Origin: Avena insularis
Taxonomy: Eukaryota > Streptophyta > Magnoliopsida > Poales > Poaceae
Length of the DNA stretch: 64,000 nt
Assembly (NCBI GenBank): GCA_023614405.1
Contig: CM042694.1
Span: 351,682,010-351,746,009 of the forward strand
Reading direction: 5' to 3'
The position numbers and the translations under genes were made by a program. Each line of letters opens with the position of its first letter. The first letter of the stretch is position 1. A model generated the notes under the pieces. That model was not told the DNA's origin, did no database searches, and was given only the letters and a program-made list of their open reading frames with translations. Shown piece by piece: positions 48,601 through 58,263 of the stretch.

Positions 48601-49386
48601 AAGCGAAAATGCAACCGCCCCAATTATCACACAAACTAGACCATGGTTTCTTATACGTAATACCCAAGTTTTTAGTACTAGGATTCCTAGTTAACTTCGC
48701 GCACTTAGGTGACTTCTTGTCAATTTAATGAAAGTGTGATAGATTTCTCTTGAATTAATTGTCTTTTCAGAGGTATTTGTGTGCAGCTTCTTGTAGTAAA
48801 CAATGTCGTTGATGTGAGTTTCAAACAATTAGGAAATAAAATTCTCAGTTTTCTGAGTGATGACAAGATGATTCTTTTCCATAACGGAAGTCCAAAGAAT
48901 ATGGATCTCAATGCCATAAGTCAAGCTTGTAGACATATTATCTAGGTGGACCAATGTGTTTTACTTACGATTCCCATATTTTATGAGTTTTCAAGGTTCC
49001 TAGTTGACCCCGTCCACTTGTTGAATGACTTTATGTCGATGTATCAAAATAAAAGGTCAAATTTGAACTACAAGCAATAAATTGTAGCTTGGTTCGAATG
49101 TTTTATGTAAAAAGCTTTTGGGGGTACCCATCAAGTGGTCAATTAATATATCAGTTGAGACTGTTTGACTTCTAGCTACTAAGATTTTGCCTCTTGAAAA
49201 TTTTGAACCCCTTTTGAAAATGATCACATGAAATAAGGAGAGAGGGGAAATCATTTTTCTATTCTCTATGGTCAACACACAAGCTTGAGGTGCACCTTAG
49301 GCTTAAATATACTTTATAGTTTCTACTATGTATAAGGTGAACCTTAGCAGATGCCACATACTAGGCCTTATTAAGGTGTGCTTTTT
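48601..49386. repeat. B-family unit
   Basis: B-type sequence with CTTGTAGTAAACAATGTCG (48793 on) and AAAAGCTTTTGGGGGTACCC (49110 on). The tail to 49386 includes AAGGTGAACCTTAG and AAGGTGTGCTTTT, the latter shared with 50460 and 54555. Confidence 0.65.
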
Positions 49387-49800
49387 ATCTATATATCTAC
49401 TACTATAATGGAGCAGTTTTGAATTGGATCCATATATAGCACCAATTTTGACCGTTGGGATGTTAGGTCCAATGGTTCAGAGCAGCTGGATTCGTGTTGA
49501 ATAGTACCTAGAGCAAACTCCACCATGTTCTAGAACCATCATGTCACCAACCCCAAAATTTCAAAAGCACGGTAGGTTGTATTCTCAATATGTGTAAATA
49601 GTTATTATTAATAGACTTAATTTGTGCATTTTGGGGGTGGTGACATGATGGTTCTAGAACATGGTGGAGTTTTCTCTAGGTACGTACTATTCAACATGAA
49701 TCCAGCTTCTCTGAACCATTGGATCCAACAGCCCAACGGCCAGGATTGGTGCTATGGATCCAATTCAAAATTGCTCCATTATAGTAGTAGAGATAGAGAT
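49387..49800. mobile_element. Fold-back (long inverted repeat) MITE
   Basis: Left arm 49387-49560 and right arm 49629-49800 are inverted copies (about 165-170 bp each): CTACTACTATAATGGAGCA...CCACCATGTTCTAGAACC against the mirrored GGTTCTAGAACATGGTGG...TGCTCCATTATAGTAGTAG. The loop is about 70 bp. No coding capacity; target duplication not clear. Confidence 0.85.
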
Positions 49801-50445
49801 ATCTTATCTTATCATATTATCTTACGACTATATAGTGTACGAATAACTTTGAATATTGACCGTTGGATCAAGACTCGTGAATCCCAACATTTCCAGCTCT
49901 TGGATCTTCTTTTCCATTCTAGCATCTAGAAGATTCTATTAATAGTCTTCAGCATAATGAATGATATGCATAAACCTCAAAACACACTTCTCCATCATAC
50001 TAGAATCTTCTCCCTCGTTGCTAATAATTGTTGACTTTTACATGATCTTATCTTATCTTATCTTACCACTATATAGTGTACGGATAACTTTGAATGTTGA
50101 CCGTTGGATCAAGACTCGCGAATCCCAGCATGTCTAGCCATTGGATCTTATTTTCCATTTTAGCATCTATAAGATTCTATTGATAGTCTTGAACACAATG
50201 AATGCACTATGCATAAACCTCTGAAAACACACTTCTCCATCATACTAGAATCTTCTCCCTCGTTTTTCTAGACCGTGTTACAAAAAAATTCAAGTGTTAG
50301 GTAGATAATAATATTTGACTTCTACACATGATGATACAAAGTACAAGGACCAAATATACACCCATACTTTATAGATGTTGATCAAATTTATAATTTTTTG
50401 TGCTTTACCAATTATAATTTTATATAGTGATAATATGTCATACGT
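49801..50445. repeat. A-prime units (one partial, one full)
   Basis: CTATATAGTGTACG at about 49828 and 50070 begins units with ACCGTTGGATCAAGACTCG, TTCTTTTCCATT, TAGCATCTA and AAAACACACTTCTCCATCAT. The second continues through ACTTTATAGATGTTGATCAAA. Confidence 0.8.
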
Positions 50446-51010
50446 TTACTATTTGAGCCTTATTAAGGTGTGCTTTTTTACACAATGCGGGAGTAGTATA
50501 TTTCTTTGCTTATACATATGGTCACCTCTGTCCACGCGCTGTATAGGCTGAGAGAACAAAATGTTGGCAGGGGAAGAGGGCAGCAGCGAAGCAAAGTTGA
50601 AGGCGGTTCCATGTTAGAGCAAAGTTATGATGGGTTTCTGACATGAGGTACTCATGCGGCCTTACAGTTACACTCTACTAGTAGTAAATTTCAGGACCAA
50701 TGCATGCAAAACAAATCGTGTGTTTTCTCTCTCCTTCCCTATGCTCCATCTCTCCTCCCCTTTCCCCTTGCGCACCGGTCCGGTTGATCTCTCTCCCCTC
50801 GTCCACAGCATGGCGCTGCGCACGTGTCCCTTGGTACATCGGCTCTATGTCTCTAGCGTGTTGAGTAGCCGCGCGTTGGTGTGGAGTAGGGATGAGGAGG
50901 AGTACATAGGAAGTAAACCACTTTAGTCCTTGGCAACACAAAAATTCAAACTTTTCCGGTTTTCCAAATTTTCACTTGCTTCCCAAACATCGGGAGGGAA
51001 GGAAATTTTG
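50446..51010. repeat. CT-rich module, copy 1
   Basis: Near-identical in order and largely in sequence to 54541-55160 (offset 4,095): AAGGTGTGCTTTTTTACACA, GCGGGAGTAGTATATTTC, GGCAG.GGAAGAGGGCAGCAGC, TTCTCTCTCC, GCGCACCGGTCC, GTTGGTGTGGAGTAGGGA, CAAACATCGGGAGGGAAGG. Open frames in it shift between the copies, arguing against coding. Confidence 0.88.
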
Positions 51011-51740
51011 AACCCGTTTTGAACATTGACCGTTGGATTAAGACTGGCAAATCCAAACTTTGAACATTGACCGTTGGATCAAGACTGGCAAATCCAAACT
51101 TTGTTAACCGTTGGATCTTCTTTTCCATCATTAGAATCTAGAAAGATTCTACCAATAGTCTTTAGCAAAATGGACGCTAGTATGCGCATACCTTAAAACA
51201 CATACTTCATTTCTCAGTTTCATGGTCCTTGTGCTAAATGCATGCATGGACTTGGATGCAATTTTCATTTTTATGAGGTCCTTGATGTAACTTGTACTTC
51301 CACTGACCCTCTTAACTCTCAAGAACCTCGCTCCTACAAGACCAACCATTAGATCGGCCATTCGCGGTACTTCTTATCTATCTTTATCTTGTCTTATCTC
51401 TTACAATACCATACCACCATTGTATAGTGTACGAATTAACTTCGAACATTGACAGCTGGATCAAGACTGCCAAATCCAAACATTGCTAACCGTTAGATCT
51501 TCTATTTTGTCTTAGCATCGAGAAAGATTCTATTGATAGTCTTTAGCACGATGAACGCTAGTATGCGCAAACCACAAAAAACACAAACTTCATTATTCAG
51601 TATTAGGGTCATTGTGTTAAATGGATGGACTTGGATGCAATTTTCATTTTTTATGAGGTCCTTGATGTACATTGTACTTCCATCGATCGTGTTAACTCTC
51701 AAGCACCTCTCTCCTACGAGACCTACCATAGTTAAAAGAA
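51011..51740. repeat. A-family units, second cluster
   Basis: Starts at 51033 and 51074 (a 41-bp micro-duplication of the unit start) and at 51456, same content as 47128-48600. Confidence 0.82.
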
Positions 51741-53140
51741 AATGCAACCACCCCAATTATCACACAAACTGGAGCAAGTTTTTATACGTAATGCCCAAGT
51801 TTTTATTACTAGGATTTTTTAAGCTTCCTAGCAAACTTTGCACACTTCAGTGACTTCTTGTTGATTTAACGAAATTAGATCAAACTTGATCTACAAGTAA
51901 GCGTGATAGATTGCTCTTGAATTAAATGTATTTTCATAGGTAGATGGGTGCATCTTCTTATAGTAAACAATGTCGTCGGTGTGAGTTTCTAACTATGAGG
52001 AAAGAAAATCCTCAGTTTTCCGAGTGATGACGAGATGGTTCTTTTATGTAAAGAAAGTATGAAGAATATGGATCTCAATTCCATAAGCCAAGCTTTTAGA
52101 CATATTAAGTGGACCAACGTGTTTTACTTACGATTCCCATGTTTTATGAGATTTTAAACTCCCTATGTAGCTAATTAACTTTGCCCCACTTGAATGACTT
52201 CATGCCTATATTTATCGAAATTTGGTGAAACTTAAACTACAACAACTAAATTATTATAGGTTGCTTCTAAAGAATTACAAAAAACTTTTTGAGGTGTACC
52301 CATTGGGGGCTCAGTTAATATATCAGAAAACAACCCAGAGTTTTGACAATAGGTTTTTAACTCCTTTCTAATTAAGATTTTGCATCTTGACAATTTAACG
52401 AAAAATTAGCTCAAACTTGAGCTACAAGTAAGCACGGTAGATTTTTCTTTAATTAAATGTCTCTTTGGAGGTAGATGGATGCATCTTCTTGTTGTAATCA
52501 GTATCGCCAGTGTGAGTTTCCAACTATCAAGAAAGAACATTCTCAATTTTCCGAGTGATGATGAGATTATACTTCGTTTTCGTAAACAATGTCCGAAGGA
52601 TATGGACCTGAACGCCACAAGCCAAGCTTTCAGACATATATAGTGGACCCTCATGTTGTACTTATGATTCCCGTGTTTTATGAGTTTTCAAACTTATTCT
52701 ATAGCTAACTTTGCCCACTTGAAATTGATTTTATGTCGATTTATGGAAATTAGTTCAATTTTGAACTACAAGTAAATTGTAGGTTGCATTGAAAGTTTTA
52801 CTTTTTTTTGAGATAACCGTTGGGGGCTGATTTAATATATCATAAACCACCACCGATAGTTTTTACAACAAGTTCAACTTCTTGCTAAGATTTTGCATCT
52901 TGACAATTTAACGAAATTAAATCAAACTTGAGCTACAAGTAAATGCAATAGATTGTGCTTGAGTTAATTGTATTTTTGGAGGTAGACGGGTGCATATTCT
53001 TGTAGTAAACAATGTCGTCGATGTGAGTTTCCAAATACCAGGAAATATCATTCTTAATTTTCCGAGTGACGACGAGATTGTTCCTTTCTGTAAAGACAGT
53101 CTGAAGAGTATAGATCTGAATTACACAAGCCATGTTTTTA
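51741..53140. repeat. B-family units, second cluster (three)
   Basis: Unit starts near 51840, 52375 and 52888 (AGATTTTGCATCTTGACAAT in the latter two). The third breaks off at about 53140, where an A-prime unit begins. Confidence 0.8.
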
Positions 53141-54540
53141 GATATCTTATCTTACCACTATATAGTGTATGAATAAGATTGAATATTGACCATTGGATCG
53201 GGACTCGTGAATCCAAAAATTTCCAGCCATTGGATCTTCTTTTCCATTCTAGCATCTAGAAGATTCTATTGATAGTCCTGAACACAATGAATGCACTATG
53301 CATAAACCTCTCAAAACACACGTCTCCATCATACTAGAATCTTCTCCCTCGTTTCTCTAGACCATGTTACCAAAAAATTCAAGTATTAGGTAGCTAATAA
53401 TTTTTGACTCTACAAATAATGATACAAAGTAGAAGAACCAAATATACACCCATACTTTATAGATGTTGATCAAATTTCTATTTTTCCACTTTACCTATTA
53501 TAATTTTATATAGTGATGATATGCCAGACGTCTATTATCTGAGCCACATGTGCAGGGCACGTGTAACTTACTAGTATCATATCTTAACACTATATAGTGT
53601 ACGAATAATTTTGAATGTTGATCGTTGGATCAAGACTCGTGAATCCCTGCATTTCTAGCTGTTGGATCTTCTTTTCCATTCCAGCATCTAGAAGATTATA
53701 TTGATAGTATTCGGCATAATGAATGCTATGCACAAACCTCAAAACACACTTCTCCGTCATACTAGAAGCTTCTCCCTTGTTTCTCTAGACCATGTTATCA
53801 AAAAAAATCATGTGTTAGGTAGCTAATAATCTTTGACTTCTACATGATGATACAAAGTACACGGACCAAATGTACACCCATACTTTATAGATGTTGATCA
53901 AATTTATAATTTTTTGTGCTTTACCAATTATAATTGTATATAGTGATGATATGTCATACGTCTACAATCTGAGTCTCACGTGCAACTTACTAGTAGCTAA
54001 TAATCATTGACTTCTACATGATCTTGCCACTATATAGTGTACAAATAACTTTGAATATTAACTGTTGGATCGAGACTCGTGAATACCAATATTTCCAGTC
54101 GCTAGATCTTCTTTTCCATTCTAGCATCTTGAAGATTCTATTGATAGTCTTCATTACAAACCACTATATAGTGTACGAATAACTTTGAATGTTGACCGTT
54201 GGATCAAGATTTGTGAATCCCAACATTTCTAGCCGTTGGATCTTCTTTTCCATTATAGCATCTAGAAGATTCTATTGATAGTCTTGAACACAATGAATGC
54301 ACTATGCATAAACCTCTCAAAACACACTTCTCGATCATACTAGAATCTTCTCCCTCGTTTCTCTAGACCATGTTACAAAAAATTTCAAGTGTTAGGTAGC
54401 TAATAATCTTTAACTTCTACACATGATGATACAAAGTACGAGGACCAAATATACACGCATACTTTATAGATGTTGATCAAATTTATAATTTTTTGTGCTT
54501 TACCAATTATAATTTTATATAGTGATGATATGTCATACGT
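53141..54540. mobile_element. Head-to-tail array of Helitron-like A-prime units
   Basis: Units at about 53141-53574, 53578-53993, 54026-54155 (partial) and 54161-54540. The first ends with a hairpin (stem ACATGTGC/GCACGTGT, loop AGG, 53546-53564) followed six bases later by CTAG (53571-53574). The next unit starts TCATATCTTA after TA. The second ends ACTTACTAG (53993) but its hairpin has been shortened to CACGTG. No Rep/helicase is coded, so if Helitrons they are non-autonomous. Confidence 0.6.
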
Positions 54541-55160
54541 TTACTATCCGAGCCTTATTAAGGTGTGTTTTTTTACACAATGCGGGAGTAGTATATTTCT
54601 TTGCTTAGACATATGGTCACCTCTGTCCACGCGTTGTACATGCTAAGAGAATAAAATGTTGGCAGTGGAAGAGGGCAGCAGCAAAGAGAAGTTGAAGGCG
54701 GCTCCATGTCAGATCAAAGTTATGATGGGTTTCTGACACGAGGTACTCCTGCGGCCTTACAGTGTACACTCTACTAGTAGTAAATTTCAGGACCTATACA
54801 CGCAAAACAAATAGTGTGTTTTGTCTCTCCTTTCCTATGCTCCATCTCTCCTCCCCTTTCTCCTCACGCACCGGTCCAGCTGATCTCTCTCCCCTCGTCC
54901 ACAGTGTGGCGCTACGGACGTGTGCCTTGGTACGGTGGCTCTGTTTTTCTCGCGTGTTCGGCAGCCACGCGTTGGTGTGGAGTAGGGACGAGGAGGAGTA
55001 TATAGGAAGGAAACCACTTTGGTCCTTGGCGGCACAAAAATTCAAGATTTTCCAGTTTTCGAAATTTTCACTTGCTTCCCAAACATCGGGAGGGAAGGTT
55101 ATCCAAAAGATCGGCCAAACATCGGGAGGGAAGGCAATTTTGAGCCCGTTTTGAACATTG
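54541..55160. repeat. CT-rich module, copy 2
   Basis: Partner of 50446-51010. It has an extra duplicated AAACATCGGGAGGGAAGG (about 55078 and 55118). A weaker third resemblance lies at 55620-55760 (GGTACTAGTACAC..., TTCTCTCTCCTTC). Confidence 0.88.
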
Positions 55161-55404
55161 ATCACATTGAATAAATGAAAAACAAAAAACGAAACTTTTA
55201 CTCATGATGTCCTATCATGTGTTGTGCGCCACGTGCCATGAAAACTGTAATCATGGGATTAGATAAGTTTTGGAAAAATAGCTTCATAATATTGTCCTAC
55301 CATGTGTATGGACACAATCGGGTTTATTTCAACCCAAACGACCAAGGTCATAAAGGCCATATTGACATCGTAGTTTACAATCTGATAGAGTTCCCATGAT
55401 AGTT

Positions 55405-55610
55405 TGGTAGATGGGTGCATCTTGGCATAGTAAGCATTGTTGCATGTGGGAGTTTCCAACAATTAGGAAAAAAAGAATTTCAATTTCCCTAGTGAGGACA
55501 GTGATGTTTTGTTGTGAAGTAAGTCCAAATAATATGGTTCAGAATGCCACAAGGCAATGGTTTGACACATACTGTAGGTGATCATGGTTCCTATCTAACT
55601 TCGGCTAAAA
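55405..55610. repeat. B-family partial unit
   Basis: Contains AGATGGGTGCATCTTGGCAT, GTTTCCAACAATTAGGAAA, AATATGG and GAATGCCACAAG, diverged from the cluster. The flanking 55161-55404 shows no feature. Confidence 0.6.
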
Positions 55611-55896
55611 GTTTACATATTACGATGGGTCGTGACACGCGGTACTAGTACACATACTACTACGTAGTAGATTTTCTCTCTCCTTCTCCCACCTCTCACC
55701 ATCCATCCACTATCCTCTCTATTTCTCCTTCCTTCCTGTGTAAGATTTCACGCAATGATTATACTTCTAGTCTGAGATGTAGCGGTGCAGAAAAAGATGA
55801 GGCCCACACCATACCACCATCAATCAAGTTTGGTGACGCAACTTTGTGAAGAGTATACGTATACTAGTAGTACTGTAGCTAGATAAGTATGTACTA

Positions 55897-56110
55897 CTCC
55901 CTCTGTTTCAAATTACTCCGCCGGCGCGCTTATGTAGGTGAGCTAGTACTCCCTCATTTTTCATTCAAAAAAATTCTAGGATTTTTGAAATAGATAATAT
56001 AAAATGTGTACTACGTATACCAAAAATCGTAGGAATTTTTCGATGAAAAATGAGAGAATAGTAGGCCACCTAGGTAAGCGTGCACGCGGAGTAATTTGAA
56101 ACAGAGGGAG
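55897..56110. mobile_element. Stowaway MITE with a second Stowaway-like element nested inside
   Basis: Outer: CTCCCTCTGTTTCAAATTAC...GTAATTTGAAACAGAGGGAG with TA at 55895-55896 and 56111-56112. Inner: 55949-56061, CTCCCTCATTTTTCAT...ATGAAAAATGAGAGAATAG with TA at 55947-55948 and 56062-56063. The outer arms continue on both sides of the inner one (TAGGTGAGCTAG / GGCCACCTA). Confidence 0.82.
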
Positions 56111-56344
56111 TACTACAGACACTTAATTTTTAATGGGGGAAGTAAGAGACCGAGTAATTCAGCACGATTTGCATGATTCTCTTCATTTTTGGATAAAGCG
56201 GGGCGCCTCCTGAATTCTCTAGGCCAAGAAAAATCAAGAACCGACAAGTCTGGTATAATCCTTTTTTTTGTTGATGGGACGAGTCTGGTACAATCTATTT
56301 CTGATATTTTGGGATAGTTTTCAGGCTATTAACACAAGCACAAC

Positions 56345-56352
56345 TATAAATA
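56345..56352 (+). promoter_or_regulatory. TATA box
   Basis: TATAAATA about 104 bp upstream of the ATG at 56449, with a plausible start site near 56375-56380 and a CT-rich 5' leader (CTCTCTCTATTTCC). Confidence 0.55.
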
Positions 56353-56448
56353 GACATTATAAATTGCAACAGTATGTACCCCTACTTTCACTCAAAACAC
56401 CCAACCCATCGTTGCTTAGAACTCGATCTCTCTCTATTTCCTTCTAAA

Positions 56449-56859
56449 ATGTCGTATGACAACTCTCTCCAGAACATGTCGATTGACCAGACAAATGGGA
56501 AAGGCCCCAAAACTCCACCTAGAATCACAGACTCAGCCAACAGGCCATGGCTGCGGCCACTGTTTGACTCCTCTGATGAATAAGATAGCCACTAGCAGCA
56601 CTTTTTCGAAGGGACACCACCACCAACGTCGAGCGACTCTGATAAGACGGAAGATGAGTCTGAGGAAGAGGAGGAGTCTGAGGTCGACCTTGAGGAGGAG
56701 GCCGAAGACGACGACAGGGAGGAGGCCGAGGACAACGACGAGGAGGTCTCTTCCCGCCCCCACCAAAGAAGCGTGCCCGAGTGCAAAATTAAATGGCGTC
56801 CAGAGAAAAAGCGGGCAGTGTACTATATCTCGTTCTACGAAGCATCTTGGCTTTCGTAA
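56449..56859 (+). pseudogene. Acidic Glu/Asp-rich ORF with two in-frame stops
   Basis: From ATG 56449 (MSYDNSLQNM) to TAA 56857-56859 the frame is kept for 136 codons but holds TAA at 56581-56583 and TAG at 56593-56595. Upstream part: NGKGPKTPPRITDSANRP and LFDSSDE. Downstream part: FFEGTPPP, a 40-residue Asp/Glu-rich run with Ser, then IKWRPEKKRAVYYISFYEA. I do not recognise the family. The sequence after the stop resembles the B repeats at 46-53 kb. It has a TATA box upstream, so it looks like a short gene that has decayed. Confidence 0.5.
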
Positions 56860-58076
56860 ATAATGTTATTAATGAGAGTTCTGAACTTTTAGGAAAATAC
56901 TTTTCAATTTCCAAGTGATAGGATTTGTTTTCAGTAATTAAGTACGTCCGTATAATTTGGCTTAGAGTGCACTCACTATATTTTAGAAAAATATAGATAA
57001 TTTCCACCGCATGTTAGTACTATATGAAAATACGTATTTCAATATATGTTATGATACATTGTTTTTTTTCAAGGAGGGGGGTGGTAATGATACATAGTTG
57101 AAACTTAAATGTTGTCCTCTTATATTTGTGCTTGTTTGGACGAAACTACAAACATGGATTTAGACAACTTCCAAAAAACTTGCCACACAATAGTAGAATA
57201 ACCATGTATGAACATTGTTCACATTTTAAGCCAAGTTACCAATGCCAAGGTCATATCTGCATCACTCGTCCCATTTATTGGGATAAATTAAAGAAAAGTA
57301 AAGAAAACAATAAAAAATGTTAAGCACTTATGTCTGGTGTCCTCTTCCGAAAATGATAAACATGAATTTTGACAAGGTTTAAAAACACTTCTTCACAATA
57401 TGACTAGCGATGTGTTAACATATACTTGGGTTTCAAGTTAAATAATGACAAAGGTCGTGTCCATTTCGGGTAAACGGGGTGCATCTTGGCATGGCATATT
57501 AATGTTGTTAATTGGACTTTTCAACTTTTATGTATAGAATTTTGTTAAATTATTTTAGAAATGGCACATATAATTATTTTTTAAAGAAAAGGCAAAGAGT
57601 ATGGCTCCGAATGCCAGAACACACTAAATTTCACACAAAATAGAGTATGTTTCATGGTTAACAAGTTTCGTGAATTTTTAGGCCTTCTAACTAATTTCGC
57701 ATAATTAAATGACATTTGTTCAATAAAACCAAAGTAGGTAAATTTTGAACTACAAGTGCGTGATAGATTGCTTGTAAATGTGTAAGAAATTCATATAGTA
57801 CTAATTATTGTACCCACGCAGTCATACTGAAAACTGACTATTGTTTTGAAAGATACAACTTCTTTGTATGAATTTTCATGCTGACACATCTGACCATGTT
57901 TCAAAAAAGTGAAAGAAAATAAGGAAACATGCACATAGCCTTTTAGTAGTACTCCTATTAAAAATTCATACTTGTAAAACACTAAAGATAGAGTTGTTAA
58001 AGTTTCAATACAAGGGACCTGGGCACCTTCACCGGCCCTCCACAATTAACCTTTCTTCCTCTTAGACTTTGCAGCT
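56860..58076. other. Diverged B-like sequence; no gene
   Basis: 56860-56990 and 57470-57790 contain weak B-family matches (GCATCTTGGCAT, AATGTTGTTAATTGG, TGAACTACAAGTGCGTGATAGATTGCT split by divergence). The remainder is AT-rich without supported features. Confidence 0.45.
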
Positions 58077-58263
58077 ATGGCTCCGAAGACCGGAGCTCCC
58101 CGTGGGAAGAAGAAGATCCAGGTGGCGGCGACAAATGCCGTGGAGAAAAATAAGTCATGTTGCCGGCTTCCGAATCCTGCTCTGGCCACACCAAGTCGCA
58201 GTCTCGCACCAGGCGGCCGCAGGAAGAAGAAGGTGTCGAGGTCCGTCAAGGCCGGGCTGCATT
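58077..58263 (+). pseudogene. Histone H2A N-terminal fragment, cut by an LTR element
   Basis: From ATG 58077 a Lys/Arg-rich 62-residue segment starts MAPKTGAPRGKKKIQ and ends RRKKKVSRSVKAGL. The last part matches the H2A N-tail and start of the fold (usually SRSVKAGLQFPVGR). Homology stops at 58263, the base before the Y LTR. The following few codons and the stop are LTR sequence. H2A is a core nucleosome subunit. The N-terminal half (IQVAATNAVEKNKSCC) is unusual for H2A, so it may already be a diverged or chimeric copy. If the insertion is simple, the remainder would lie beyond the right edge. Confidence 0.5.

Noticed and set aside
50654..50926. 90-codon frame in the CT-rich module
   Set aside because: The copy at 54762-55154 has a different length and diverges after small indels; no splice or codon evidence.
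45850..55770. CRISPR-like array
   Set aside because: Units are hundreds of bases long with no short constant repeats and unique spacers, and the genome is plant.
56456..56863. Arg/Thr-rich frame overlapping the acidic ORF
   Set aside because: It is the +1 reading of a Glu/Asp-codon-rich stretch. The acidic frame keeps register with the TATA-linked ATG and has more natural composition.
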